Under the pieces are notes generated by a model that was not told the DNA's origin, ran no database searches, and saw nothing but the letters and a program-made list of their open reading frames with translations. From the NCBI GenBank assembly GCA_963739355.1, contig CAVUAD010000001.1:248001-312000 (forward strand): 64,000 nt of DNA. The letters run 5' to 3'. This DNA is from JAWVFM01 sp963739355. GTDB lineage: Bacteria; Actinomycetota; Thermoleophilia; Solirubrobacterales; 70-9. Below, in pieces: positions 42,665-53,247 of the stretch. The position numbers and the translations under genes are program-made. Every line of letters begins with the position of its first letter. Position 1 is the first letter of the stretch.

Positions 42665-43444
42665 ATGGTGCCCACAGCGGCAATCTCGAGCGACGCCGTC
42701 GCGGCGATCATCACGGTTGGCGTGACCCTCGCGATCGCGATCATCGTCGACCGCTTCGTCATCGGCCGCGGCACGCGGATGGCGCAGAAGGTCGGCGACG
42801 TCGGCACCTCACGCGCCGCGGAGACACGGTTGCGCGTGGTCAGGCGCCTCGTGTTCGTCGGCATCCTCGTGATCGGCGGCGCGCTGGCGCTGTCGCGCTT
42901 CGCCAACTTCGAGCGGCTGGCCGCCGGGATCCTCGCCTCGAGCGCGGTGCTCACCCTCGTCATCGGCCTGGCGGCACGCCAGGTCTTCGCCAACCCGATG
43001 GCGGGGCTGATGATCGCGATCACCCAGCCCATCCGGATCGGGGACTCGGTGACGATCGAGGAGGTCACGGGGCGGGTCGCCGACGTCACGCTGTCCTACA
43101 CGTTCGTCGACACCGGCGACGGGCGCCTGATGGTGGTCCCCAACGAGCGCGTGGTCGCCAACATCGTCTTCAACCGCTCCACCGGGGACCGCTCGGCGCC
43201 GGCCGCCGCCTCCGTCTGGCTGCCGCCCGCGGCGGACATCGCGGGCGCTCGCTCGGCGCTGAGCGCCGAGGGGATCGCGCGGATCGACGTCGCCGAGATG
43301 ACCCCGGACGGGGTCCGCCTGGAGGTCCACGACCGCCGCGAGCCGGGGCAGACGAAGACGGGAGTGGAGGAGTCGGCCCTGCGCGAGCGTGCCCAGAGCG
43401 CGCTGCGGGCCGCCGGGCTGCTCAACCCGGAGCAAACCGGGTGA
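42665..43444 (+). CDS. Small-conductance mechanosensitive channel (MscS family)
   Basis: From ATG 42665 the protein is 259 residues. It has three transmembrane segments (about 7-30, 55-75, 80-120), then the MscS pore/beta domain: AARQVFANPMAGLMIAITQPIRIGDSVTIEEVTGRVADVTLSYTFVDT, with the characteristic MVVPNERVV. The C-terminal alpha/beta portion follows. The protein relieves turgor on osmotic downshift. It is divergent from the HAD gene and runs into the PBP gene 43 bp downstream. Confidence 0.93.
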   Translation: MVPTAAISSDAVAAIITVGVTLAIAIIVDRFVIGRGTRMAQKVGDVGTSRAAETRLRVVRRLVFVGILVIGGALALSRFANFERLAAGILASSAVLTLVIGLAARQVFANPMAGLMIAITQPIRIGDSVTIEEVTGRVADVTLSYTFVDTGDGRLMVVPNERVVANIVFNRSTGDRSAPAAASVWLPPAADIAGARSALSAEGIARIDVAEMTPDGVRLEVHDRREPGQTKTGVEESALRERAQSALRAAGLLNPEQTG

Positions 43445-43487
43445 TTCCCAGGCGCCGCAGCGCGGCAGCTACCCTTTCCGTGGTCAG

Positions 43488-45686
43488 ATGACGGCCCGGC
43501 AGCGCAGACGCCAGCGTCGCCCGAAGCGGTCGGTGGGAAGGAAGCTCCTGCTTGCCCTGGGCGTCGTCGTGCTGGTTATCGGGATCGGCCTTGCGGCCGC
43601 GGCCGGCTGGGCGATCAACATCTACGACAGCGCTCCGGGGCTCGACCAGCTGACCAAGCAGAAGAAGGGCGCCTCGTCGACCATCTACGGGGCCAACGGG
43701 GACCTCCTCGGCGTCATCCACGCCGACACGGTGCGCCAGCCCGTGCCGCAGGCGGACCTGCCGCTCGTCCTGAAGCAGGCCACGGTCGCGATCGAGGACC
43801 GCAACTTCTACCAGCACGGCGGCATCGACCCGTCGGCCATCATCCGCGCCGGCGTCCAGGACCTCCTGGCGGGCGGCAAGCCGGTGCAGGGCGGCTCGAC
43901 GATCACCCAGCAGCTCGTCCGCAACCTCTACCAGACGAGCGACCAGGACACGGTGAAGCGCAAGATCATCGAGGCGCACCTGGCCAACGACCTCGAGGAC
44001 GCCCACTCGAAGGACTGGATCCTCGCCAAGTACCTGAACACGGCCCCCTACGGAACGAACAACGGCTCCACAGCCCTCGGTGTCCAAGCGGCGGCGCAGA
44101 CCTACTTCTCCGAGGGCGCCAAGGAGCTCACCCTGCCCCAGGCCGCGATGCTTGCCGGTCTCCCCCAGGCGCCGTCCGAGTACAACCCGTTCGACAACCC
44201 GAAGGCCGCGACGAAGCGCCGCAACGACGTGCTCCGGGCCATGCAGGACCAGGGCTACATCAGCCAGGCCGAGTTCGTGAAGGCGTTTCACTCCGACCTC
44301 GGCGTAAGCGCCGGCGACCGCTTCTCGAAGATCAACCAGCCGCTGATCTTCGACCTCGTCCAGCAGCAGCTGATCGACAAGTACGGGGCCCAGGCCGTCC
44401 GCTACGGCGGCCTCAAGGTCTATACGACGATCCAGCCGCAGCTCCAGGCCTACGCGCAGCGGGCAGTGAACGACTGTGCCGCCTGCTACCCGGGCTCGGA
44501 CGGGATTGCGGCGGCCCTCGCCTCGATCAATCCTCAGACCGGCGCGATCGTCGCCCTGGCGGCGTCGTCGGACTTCCAGGATTCGAGCCAGTTCAACATC
44601 GCCGCCCAGGCGCACCGCCAGCCCGGTTCGTCCTTCAAGCCCTACGTCCTGGCGACGGCTATCAAGCAGGGCATGGACCCGGACCACACCTACTACGACG
44701 GCAACTCGCCGAAGGACCTGACCTCCGTGTGCGGTTGCGGCCAGTGGAGCGTCAGCAACTCCGGCGACGAGCAGGGCGGCTCGAGCGAGTCGCTCCGGAC
44801 GGCGACGTACGAGTCGACCAACGTGGTCTTCGCGCAGCTCGGGCTCGACGTGGGCCCCGACAACTTCGCGCGGATGGCCTATCAGATGGGAATCACCTCG
44901 GACCTCGGCGTGACCCCCGACAACCAGTCCTGCCACAACCCCGGCCCGAAGTGCTTCATCATCCCGGCGAACGCGATCGGCGGTCTTCATGAGGGCATCA
45001 CTCCCCTGGAGCAGGCCGACGGCTACGGAACCCTGGCCAGCGGCGGCGTCCACCACGACCCGACGGCGCTGGGCAAGGTGATCTTCCCGGACGGCCACGT
45101 GGATATGCCCGACGAGCAGGGAGACCGCGTGCTCTCCCCGGGCGAGGCGTACACGGAGACGAACATCCTCGAGGAGGTGATCACCCAGGGCACGGGTTCC
45201 AACGCGAACATCGGGTGCACGGACGGGATGGCCGGCAAGACCGGAACGACCGAGGACGAGTCCGACGGCTGGTTCGTCGGCTACACGCCCAAGCTCTCGA
45301 CCGCCGTCTGGGTTGGCCATCCCTTCTCGCGCAACTTCACGGGCTTCGGCAACACCGTCGCCGCGCCCGTTTGGAACCAATACATGTCCCAGGCCAACGG
45401 CCCGTGCGAGAAATTCACCGTCCCGAGCGACTACCCGGTCTCGACCCTCCAGCCGTTCACCAGCTCGCTCACCGTCTCCGCCGCAGCCCCGTCCACGACC
45501 ACCACCGGGACCTCGACGACCGACACCACGGGCTCGAAGCAGACGCACCACGGCGGCGGCTCCGGGACGGGCACCTACGACCCCAACCTCTACCAGGGCG
45601 GCAACAACGGGATCCAGACCGAGCCCGCGCCTCCGCCCAGCGGCGGTGGGGGCGGCACCCCGGGCGGCGGAGTCGGCACGGGCTAG
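43488..45686 (+). CDS. Class A penicillin-binding protein (bifunctional)
   Basis: The 732-residue protein has a membrane anchor (LLALGVVVLVIGIGLAAAAGW), then a GT51 glycosyltransferase domain with catalytic Glu103 in AIEDRNFYQHGG and STITQQLVRN. The transpeptidase domain has active-site SSFK (Ser381), STN in YESTNVVF, and KTGT in GMAGKTGTTE. The C-terminus is Thr/Ser/Gly-rich. It polymerises and cross-links peptidoglycan. ATG 43488 is 43 bp after mscS; a longer frame upstream is not used. Confidence 0.94.
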   Translation: MTARQRRRQRRPKRSVGRKLLLALGVVVLVIGIGLAAAAGWAINIYDSAPGLDQLTKQKKGASSTIYGANGDLLGVIHADTVRQPVPQADLPLVLKQATVAIEDRNFYQHGGIDPSAIIRAGVQDLLAGGKPVQGGSTITQQLVRNLYQTSDQDTVKRKIIEAHLANDLEDAHSKDWILAKYLNTAPYGTNNGSTALGVQAAAQTYFSEGAKELTLPQAAMLAGLPQAPSEYNPFDNPKAATKRRNDVLRAMQDQGYISQAEFVKAFHSDLGVSAGDRFSKINQPLIFDLVQQQLIDKYGAQAVRYGGLKVYTTIQPQLQAYAQRAVNDCAACYPGSDGIAAALASINPQTGAIVALAASSDFQDSSQFNIAAQAHRQPGSSFKPYVLATAIKQGMDPDHTYYDGNSPKDLTSVCGCGQWSVSNSGDEQGGSSESLRTATYESTNVVFAQLGLDVGPDNFARMAYQMGITSDLGVTPDNQSCHNPGPKCFIIPANAIGGLHEGITPLEQADGYGTLASGGVHHDPTALGKVIFPDGHVDMPDEQGDRVLSPGEAYTETNILEEVITQGTGSNANIGCTDGMAGKTGTTEDESDGWFVGYTPKLSTAVWVGHPFSRNFTGFGNTVAAPVWNQYMSQANGPCEKFTVPSDYPVSTLQPFTSSLTVSAAAPSTTTTGTSTTDTTGSKQTHHGGGSGTGTYDPNLYQGGNNGIQTEPAPPPSGGGGGTPGGGVGTG

Positions 45687-45720
45687 CTCGCCCTCCTGAG
45701 CCTCGCGCCGGGCGCTCGTC

Positions 45721-46977
45721 ATGACAGGTTCGATCAGCGCTGGTCGAGCGACCGGAGCTGTCGCGCTCGCGGTGCTCGCCGTTTGCGCCGTGCCCCTCGC
45801 GGCTCCCGGCCTGGACCTCGTTCCCGGCGCCGTTGCCGGGGCACCGGGCTGGCTGAAGGGCGTCTACGGCGGCGGACTGGGGCTCGACGGCGGCTCCTAC
45901 CGGACGTGGCTGTGGCTGGCGCTGGTCGCCTACGCGGTCCTCCTCGTCTTCGCCGACGACCTCGGGCGGCGCACGATCAACGTCGCGGTCGCCGCAGCTG
46001 TGGTGGCGTTCGCGCTGGCGCCGCCGCTTCACTCCCTCGATGTCTTCAGCTACCTCTCCTACGACCGGCTCGGCGTCCTCCACGGCCTGAACCCCTACAC
46101 GTCGACGCCGGCGGTCATTCCCCACGACGCGGCGGCGATGCGCGTGGAGGACTTCCGCGACGCGACCACCGTCTACGGCCCGCTGTTCACGCTGGGCACG
46201 TACCCGCTGGCGTGGTTCGGAGTAGCCGGAGGGCTCTGGGCGATGAAGGCGATCTGCGCCGCCGCGGTGCTGGGGATCGTCGCGGTCGTCGGCCGCCTCG
46301 CGGAGTTGCGCAACGTCTCGCCGGCTTGGGCGACCGCCCTGGTGGGGCTCAATCCGCTGGTCCTGGTCCACGTGGTCGGCGGACCGCACAACGACGCGCT
46401 CATGGTCCTGGCCCTCACGGCCGGCGTGCTGTTGCTTTGCACCGCCCGCCCGGCTGCCTCCGGGGCAGCGATGGCGGGGGCCATCGCGATCAAGGCGTCC
46501 GCCGTCTTCGCCGCTCCGTTTGCGCTCCTGGGCGCCGGCCGGGGGCGCTGGGGCTTCACGAAGGGCTTTCTCGCGGTCGCCGCCATCGCGGTCGTGGTCG
46601 GTCTCGCGGCCTTCGGGACCCACGTGACTCGCGGCCTCGTCGCCGGCCCCGGCAGCCAGGCGCACACGAGCTACCACAGCGTCCCGGCGCTTCTAAACCG
46701 CGCGATCGGCCTGGACCTGGGCGTCGCGAAGGCGCTGATGCTCGTGCTGTTCGGCGTGCTCGTCGGATGGCTCTTGTGGCGAACGGCGCGCGGCGGAGAC
46801 TGGGTGTGGGCCGCGGCGTGGTGCGGCGCCGGGATCCTGCTCGCCAGCGGCTACGTCACGCCGTGGTACGTCCTCTGGCCGCTGCCGTTCGTCGCCGTCG
46901 CGCGGGACCGCCGCCTCGTCGTGGTGATGCTCGCGATCTGCGCCTACCAGCTGCCGGCGGCGCTGCCGGCGTCATGA
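45721..46977 (+). CDS. Polyprenol-phosphomannose-dependent mannosyltransferase (MptA/B-like)
   Basis: The 418-residue protein has about 10-12 membrane helices. Short periplasmic motifs HSLDVFSYLSYDRLGVLHGLNPY, TTVYGPLFT and GGPHNDALMVLA match the actinobacterial GT-C alpha-1,6-mannosyltransferases that use polyprenol-phosphomannose, such as MptA and MptB of lipomannan synthesis. GT-C acidic residues (Asp, Asn-Asp) lie in these loops. It ends 11 bp before thiL. Mannan-type glycolipid assembly is likely (inferred). Confidence 0.82.
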   Translation: MTGSISAGRATGAVALAVLAVCAVPLAAPGLDLVPGAVAGAPGWLKGVYGGGLGLDGGSYRTWLWLALVAYAVLLVFADDLGRRTINVAVAAAVVAFALAPPLHSLDVFSYLSYDRLGVLHGLNPYTSTPAVIPHDAAAMRVEDFRDATTVYGPLFTLGTYPLAWFGVAGGLWAMKAICAAAVLGIVAVVGRLAELRNVSPAWATALVGLNPLVLVHVVGGPHNDALMVLALTAGVLLLCTARPAASGAAMAGAIAIKASAVFAAPFALLGAGRGRWGFTKGFLAVAAIAVVVGLAAFGTHVTRGLVAGPGSQAHTSYHSVPALLNRAIGLDLGVAKALMLVLFGVLVGWLLWRTARGGDWVWAAAWCGAGILLASGYVTPWYVLWPLPFVAVARDRRLVVVMLAICAYQLPAALPAS

Positions 46978-46988
46978 TCTGACCGGCT

Positions 46989-47996
46989 ATGGAGGGCGAG
47001 TTCGACCTGATCCGCCGCCTGCGCGCCTTCGTGGAGTCCGGCGCGGAGCTTCCCGAGCACGTCAGGCTCGGCAGCGGCGACGACGCCGCGGTGACGGTTC
47101 CCGGGGGTGCCACGGCCACGTCGGTCGACTCGCTGGTGGAGGGGGTCCACTTCACGCGCGAAACCTTCCCCCTCGCGAGCGTCGGCCACAAGGCGCTGGC
47201 CGTAGCGCTCTCCGACCTGGCCGCCATGGGGGCCGAGGCCGGCGAGGCGTACGTCCAGCTCGGGATACCGGCGGACCTCGACGTCGCCGGTGCCGAGGCG
47301 CTGGCGCAGGGCCTCGGCGCCTGCGCGGCCGCGAACGGCGCGGTCGTCCTCGGCGGCGACATCAGCCGCGCGCCCGTGCTGTGGATCGGCGTCACCGTGG
47401 TCGGGCATGCGGAGGATGAGGGCGAGCTGGTCACGCGGGCCGGCGCCGAGCCCGGCGACGTCCTCGTCGTCACCGGGGAGCTTGGCGGTGCGGCGGCCGG
47501 GCTGGCCCTTCTGGGGGATCCCGGACTGGGCGCCGCGCTGGAGCCGGGCGTCGCCGCTGCCCTGCGCCGCCGGCAGCTGGAGCCGCAGCCGCGCCTTGCC
47601 ACCGGACGGGCGCTTGCGGTGGCGGGCGCCCACTCGATGATCGACCTGAGCGACGGCCTCGCGGGCGACGCAAGGCACCTGGCCGAAGCCGGCGGGGTCC
47701 GGATGGAGATCGAGCTCGAGCGCCTGCCGGTTGCTCCGGGCGTGGAGACGGTGGCCGCGGCCCGCGGGGGCGAGGCTCTCGAGCTGGCCGCCTCAGGCGG
47801 GGAGGACTACGAGCTGCTCGCGGCGCTGACGCCCGCGCGCCTGGACGCGGTGCACGCCGCGTCAGGCATCGAGCTGACGGTGGTTGGCGACGTGGCCGCG
47901 GGCGCGGGTCTGGAGCTCACTCGGGGCGGGGAGCCGAGGGAAATCGAGGGGTTCGATCAGATGCGAGGCGCTGGATCTCCTGACGAGCCGTCCTGA
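46989..47996 (+). CDS. thiL: Thiamine-phosphate kinase
   Basis: The 335-residue protein has the ThiL/PurM-like motifs: LGSGDDAAVT at 27-36, ATSVDSLVEGVHF, ALAVALSDLAAMGA, GGDISRAPVLWIGVT and SASGGEDYELLAAL-type residues near the end. It phosphorylates thiamine monophosphate to the active cofactor. The last 40 bp overlap, antisense, with the membrane protease frame and the FlgM-like gene on the opposite strand. It begins at ATG 46989. Confidence 0.92.
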   Translation: MEGEFDLIRRLRAFVESGAELPEHVRLGSGDDAAVTVPGGATATSVDSLVEGVHFTRETFPLASVGHKALAVALSDLAAMGAEAGEAYVQLGIPADLDVAGAEALAQGLGACAAANGAVVLGGDISRAPVLWIGVTVVGHAEDEGELVTRAGAEPGDVLVVTGELGGAAAGLALLGDPGLGAALEPGVAAALRRRQLEPQPRLATGRALAVAGAHSMIDLSDGLAGDARHLAEAGGVRMEIELERLPVAPGVETVAAARGGEALELAASGGEDYELLAALTPARLDAVHAASGIELTVVGDVAAGAGLELTRGGEPREIEGFDQMRGAGSPDEPS

Positions 47997-48138
47997 TCAG
48001 GGTCATCTTGCGGAGGATCTCCTCCGCCACCGCGCTCGAGTCGACCCGATACTGGCCGAGTGCTATCTGCTCTTTCAACTTCCTCTGTCTCCCATCCGGG
48101 AGGTTTCCCATAGTCCTGTTTCCCACCCGTAGGACCAT
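47917..48138 (-). CDS. FlgM-like anti-sigma factor (candidate)
   Basis: This 73-residue protein carries LKEQIALGQYRVDSSAVAEEILRKM, the sigma-28-binding core pattern of FlgM (LxxxIxxGxYxVDxxxVAxxIL). The start is ATG 48138 or ATG 48111. It overlaps the ends of thiL (opposite strand) and the membrane protease frame (same strand, different frame). FlgM in other bacteria holds the flagellar sigma factor inactive. No flagellar genes are in this window, so the role is only suggested by the motif. Confidence 0.6.
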   Translation of the reverse strand: MVLRVGNRTMGNLPDGRQRKLKEQIALGQYRVDSSAVAEEILRKMTLIRTARQEIQRLASDRTPRFPSAPRPE

Positions 48139-49858
48139 TCCTACGATCCAGAGGATTGATCGGCTCTGATCCTTCCGTACCCGATCGGGAATGCGTCCAT
48201 GCCTGGTTGGGGGGTAACCCGCACGCCACCGGCAAAGCCCCCACCCAGGCGATGAGGCCGGTGGACGCAATGGCCACGAGCGGCGTCACTCCGCCGTCTC
48301 CGACCATCACGAGGGTCTGCCAGGGCAGGGACCAACCAAGCCCCAGGCGGGACGCCGTGCTTGCAATTGCCATTGCGATTGGGACGAAAGCCAGCGCGGC
48401 GCTAAAGCCCACGACGAGCAGGCTGCGCCCGCCCTCGGGCCGGGCCTGGAGGATCCAGATGTGGGCGAGGGGAAGCGCCAGGAGGCAGAGAAACGGGTTC
48501 GCGACCCAGATCGCCAGGACCGCGATGCAGGCCAAACCGCCGAGCGCGGACGCGCTGGCGCGCGGGTCGACGCCGGCGGGAACGCGGTTGCCGCCGAGCC
48601 GCCGCCAGACCGCGAACGCCGTCGCGACGAGCAGGGCCATCACGAGCACCTCGCTCGCCCCGATCGTGATCGCGCCGGGATCGAAGGGGAAGCTGGGCCG
48701 CGCGACGATCCCGACGAGGGCGACGACGTAGAGCGCGGCCAGCGCGGCGATCAGCGGAACCGCTCGCAGCGCGGCCCAGGCCAGGGCCTCCGGAGCGTGA
48801 CCGCCGCGGGACGACCGCGCGATGGCGTCGACGGCGGCCACCAGCGCGGGCAGCAGCAGGGTGAGAGCGAGAACCTCGATCGCCCATCCCGGGATGAGGT
48901 TGCCCCCCACCTCGATGTAGGAGCCCGGGCTCTGCTGCGCGCCGCCGGCGGAATCGAGGGAGAGGAGCAGGTCGAAGGCCGTTTGCCCGAACCCCCCGAT
49001 CGTGGACGGCGAGAGCGAGTCGAGGCCCTGCTCGCTCGCGGGGACCGGGATCTCGCCGGCCCCTGAGAGCGTGAGGGCGTTGATGTTCCGCTCGATCAAC
49101 GGCGCCTGCTCGCCAAGCCCGGACGGGATCGCCAGCCGCCCGAGCTGGGCCAGCGGCCCGGGACGGCTGACCGGGAGGCCGGCCTGTTCGCGCAGCGCTC
49201 GCTCCGCCGTCCGCTCGAGCTGGACGCCCGTCCGGGTCGGGCCGTCCGAGGTGTCCACGAGATAGGGCGGGCGGGGGTTTGCAACCCCGGGAGCTGCCAG
49301 GGCGACGACGCCGTCCACGTTCCCGGAGCTCAGAAAGCCGTCGGCGAGCTCCTTGGCGCCGGCGGCCCCGGCCGTGGACCCGTCGGTGGAGGCCAGGATG
49401 ATCGTCGCGCCGTGGCTCGTGGCCCCGAGCTCCGAGGCCAGCTCCATCAGGATCCCCGTGGCCGCGGCGCTGGTCGTCGCGCCAGGCCCTCCGGCGCTGT
49501 CCCGGGGCGCCATGAGGGCCACGACCCGGTCGTTCTCCCCGGGCAGGCGCAGGACGACGTTGCGCATGTCCGTGTCGTCACTGGAGAAGGTCTGGTTGGA
49601 GACCTCGCCTCCCTTCACGGCGCTGAAGCTCCGCTCCACGAGGTCCGCCGCCGCGGCGTCCCCGGCGCTGCCCGGTGAGCGGTCCGGCGCCCTCTTGACG
49701 ATCTCCCGGGCATAGCTCGCGGCCGTGCCGCGGCTGAACGAGGCGGGCGAGACCAGCGGCGAGAGCGGCCCCGGCAGCGACTGCAGCGAGAAGAGCAGCA
49801 GGACGAACGCCGGCACCGCAGGCAGGAACGCAATCCTGTAGAGACGGATATCGACCAC
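47957..49858 (-). CDS. M28-like (peptidase family) membrane protein, C-terminus probably frameshifted
   Basis: The 633-residue frame has an N-terminal membrane helix and a Zn-peptidase-like domain: NVVLRLPGENDRVVALMAPRDSAGGPGATTSAAATGILMELASEL and ATIILASTDGSTAGAAGAKEL. In that stretch the usual M28 His and Asp ligands are altered, so activity is doubtful. About eight helices follow (about 330-530). After WVGALPVACGLPPN (near 48200) the sequence becomes unrelated and overlaps the FlgM-like gene. Adding one base to the six-base C run (minus strand) at 48209-48214 would end the protein at 48141, two bases before the FlgM-like start. It is a likely frameshift. Confidence 0.8.
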   Translation of the reverse strand: MVDIRLYRIAFLPAVPAFVLLLFSLQSLPGPLSPLVSPASFSRGTAASYAREIVKRAPDRSPGSAGDAAAADLVERSFSAVKGGEVSNQTFSSDDTDMRNVVLRLPGENDRVVALMAPRDSAGGPGATTSAAATGILMELASELGATSHGATIILASTDGSTAGAAGAKELADGFLSSGNVDGVVALAAPGVANPRPPYLVDTSDGPTRTGVQLERTAERALREQAGLPVSRPGPLAQLGRLAIPSGLGEQAPLIERNINALTLSGAGEIPVPASEQGLDSLSPSTIGGFGQTAFDLLLSLDSAGGAQQSPGSYIEVGGNLIPGWAIEVLALTLLLPALVAAVDAIARSSRGGHAPEALAWAALRAVPLIAALAALYVVALVGIVARPSFPFDPGAITIGASEVLVMALLVATAFAVWRRLGGNRVPAGVDPRASASALGGLACIAVLAIWVANPFLCLLALPLAHIWILQARPEGGRSLLVVGFSAALAFVPIAMAIASTASRLGLGWSLPWQTLVMVGDGGVTPLVAIASTGLIAWVGALPVACGLPPNQAWTHSRSGTEGSEPINPLDRRNGPTGGKQDYGKPPGWETEEVERADSTRPVSGRLERGGGGDPPQDDPDQDGSSGDPAPRI

Positions 49859-49862
49859 GAGC

Positions 49863-49887
49863 GAAAGGTGTCCGACACTAACCTTCA
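49863..49887. repeat. Possible fifth, degenerate palindrome copy
   Basis: GAAAGGTGTCCGACACTAACCTT resembles one half and the centre of the 27-bp palindrome (GGGTGTC-T-GACACCC) but its outer arms do not match. It lies in the 32-bp gap between two divergent genes, so it would also sit on a promoter region. Confidence 0.35.
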
Positions 49888-49890
49888 GGG

Positions 49891-50595
49891 ATGCCCGACG
49901 CCTCGGCGCGGATCCTCCTGGTGGACGACGAGCAGGCGATCCAGACGCTGCTCTCCTATCCGCTGCGCCGTGACGGCTACGAAGTGGTGACGGCGACGGA
50001 CGGGCGCCAGGCGCTCGACCGGTTCGCCGAGCAGCGCTTCGACCTCGTCGTCCTCGACGTGATGATGCCCAACATGGACGGGATCGAGGTCTGCCGGCGC
50101 CTGCGGAGCCGCAGCCAGGTGCCGATCATCATGCTCACCGCCCGCGACGACGAGAACGAGAAGGTCCTGGGGCTCGAGATCGGCGCCGACGACTACATCA
50201 CCAAGCCGTTCTCGGTTCGCGAGCTCCGCAGCAGAATTCGCGCGGCCCTCCGCCGCTCCGACTTCTCCCGCGCTCAGGAGGGCTCGAGCGAGCCGATCGA
50301 GGCAGGCGAGCTGCGCATCGACTTCGAGCGGCGGACGGTCGCCGTGCGCGGCGACGAGGCCGAGCTGACCTACGTGGAGTTCGAGATCCTCGCCGCCCTC
50401 ATGCGCTCCTCCGGAAAGGTGCTCTCACGCGAGGCGCTCCTGGAGGCGGTGTGGGGCGATGCGGCCTACCGCGACCCGCGCACGGTCGACGTGCACATCC
50501 GTCACCTGCGCGAGAAGCTGGAGGCGGACCCCAGCGCACCGGAGCACCTGTTCACGGTGCGCGGGGTCGGCTACAGATTCCGTGACCCTGAATAG
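49891..50595 (+). CDS. OmpR/PhoB-family response regulator
   Basis: The 234-residue protein has a receiver domain (VDDEQA at 11-16, phospho-acceptor Asp56 in LVVLDVMMP, ITKPFS lysine near 104), then an OmpR-type winged helix (LTYVEFEILAALMRSSGKVLSREALLEAVWG...RTVDVHIRHLREKLE). It binds DNA when phosphorylated by the kinase encoded immediately downstream, whose GTG overlaps its stop by 14 bases. The downstream HtrA gene suggests an envelope-stress response. Confidence 0.95.
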   Translation: MPDASARILLVDDEQAIQTLLSYPLRRDGYEVVTATDGRQALDRFAEQRFDLVVLDVMMPNMDGIEVCRRLRSRSQVPIIMLTARDDENEKVLGLEIGADDYITKPFSVRELRSRIRAALRRSDFSRAQEGSSEPIEAGELRIDFERRTVAVRGDEAELTYVEFEILAALMRSSGKVLSREALLEAVWGDAAYRDPRTVDVHIRHLREKLEADPSAPEHLFTVRGVGYRFRDPE

Positions 50596-51993
50596 CGTCC
50601 GCACCCGTCTCGTCCTGCTGTTCTTCGCCATCACGGCGGCGGCGATCGGCTTCGTCTACCTCTACGTCGTTCCGCAGCTGCGCTCCAGCCTCACCGCCGG
50701 CAAGCTCCAGCGGCTGGAGTCCGCGGCGATCCAGCAGACCGGCCACTTCGCGGACGCCCTGCATACGAACGCGGCCGACGCAGAGCTCGAGCGGCTGACC
50801 CACTCGACCGCCCAGAAGACCGCGGCGCGGGCCACCCTGCTCGCCGTTCGCGAGGGACCGCAGGGACCGCGTCCGGCATTCGTCATCGCCGACTCGGTCC
50901 TCGATCGGTCCGTGACGCAGCCGAGCTACCCCGCCGCGGCGGTCGCCGCGGCGAGCGGACATCCTGGCACGGCGGTGGAGGGCGTCAACGGCTCCCGCGT
51001 CGGCGAGGCGGCCGTGGTCATCTCGCGAAACGGGAAGGCGTGGTGGGTTCTGGTGCTCTCCTCGCCGCTTGGCGAGGTCAACGACAACGTCGCGCTCATC
51101 AAGCGCCAGATCCTGATCGCCGGAGCGATCGCGCTGGCCCTGGCGCTGGCCGCCGCGTGGCTCGCGGCGCGCGCTCACGCCCAGCGCCTTCGCCGCCTCG
51201 AGCGGGCGGCGGAACGGGTCGCGGACGGCGACTTCGAGACGCCGATCCCCGACGAGGGCTCGGACGAGGTGGGCCAGCTCGCAAGCGCCCTCGACGAGAT
51301 GCAGACGAAGCTGGCCCGGCTGGACGGCGCCAGGCGCGAGTTCATCGCCAACGCGTCGCATGAGCTCCGCACACCGATCTTCTCGCTCGGCGGCTTCGTC
51401 GAGCTGCTGGAGCACGAGGATCCGGATCCCGAGGCGCGCGCGGAGTTCGTCCGCTCGATGCGCGAGCAGGTCGATCGGCTGACGAGGCTCACCGCGGAGC
51501 TTCTCGACCTCTCCAAGCTCGACTCGGGGGCACTCGAGATCCATCCGGCCGCGGTGGACCTCGGCGGACTCGCCGAACGGGTGGTCAATGAGTTCGGCCC
51601 GGCGGCGGAGCGTCACTCCTCCGCGATCCGGGTCCGGTCCGACGGCGGGCCCCTGGCGCGGGCCGACTCCGATCGCGTGACTCAGATCATGCGTATCCTG
51701 CTCGACAACGCCATCACTCACACCCCGGCGGGAACCGCGATTGCAGTGACAGCGCAGAGCACCAACGGCAACGTTGGCCTGGTCGTATCCGATAACGGAC
51801 CGGGCGTGCCGCCCGCTGCTCGAGATCGGATCTTCGAGCGCTTCTACACCGGCGATCGGGTCAGCGGCTCCGGCCTGGGGCTCGCCATCGCGCGCGAGCT
51901 GGCCCTGCGAATGGGCGGCACGCTAATGCTCTCCTCGCGGCGAGGTCGCACCGAGTTCACCCTGACGCTTCCCGCCGATCCGGGAGCGACGGC

Positions 51994-51997
<4 letters not shown>
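50582..51997 (+). CDS. Sensor histidine kinase
   Basis: From GTG 50582 the protein is 471 residues. It has two membrane helices (about 9-32 and 175-200) flanking an extracytoplasmic sensor domain, then HAMP (ERAAERVADGDFETPIPDEG), the phospho-acceptor His260 in NASHELRTP, and HATPase motifs N (LLDNAITHTP), G1 (DNGPGVPP) and G2 (GSGLGLAI). It phosphorylates the paired regulator encoded just upstream. It overlaps the HtrA-type gene by four bases, so all three are one operon. Confidence 0.94.
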
Positions 51998-53202
<1,205 letters not shown>

Positions 53203-53247
53203 GCCACTCGGCCTGCGGCGCTGCGGTGTCGCTTATCCTGCGCCGCC

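Noticed and set aside
43422..45722. 766-codon minus-strand frame opposite the PBP gene
   Set aside because: It mirrors the class A PBP gene, which has all catalytic motifs; the shadow has no recognisable domain.
46978..46988. TPP riboswitch upstream of thiL
   Set aside because: Only 11 bp separate the mannosyltransferase stop and thiL, leaving no room for a THI-box aptamer.
49863..49887. A fifth full copy of the 27-bp palindrome
   Set aside because: Only the centre and one half match; kept as a low-confidence feature rather than counted in the family.
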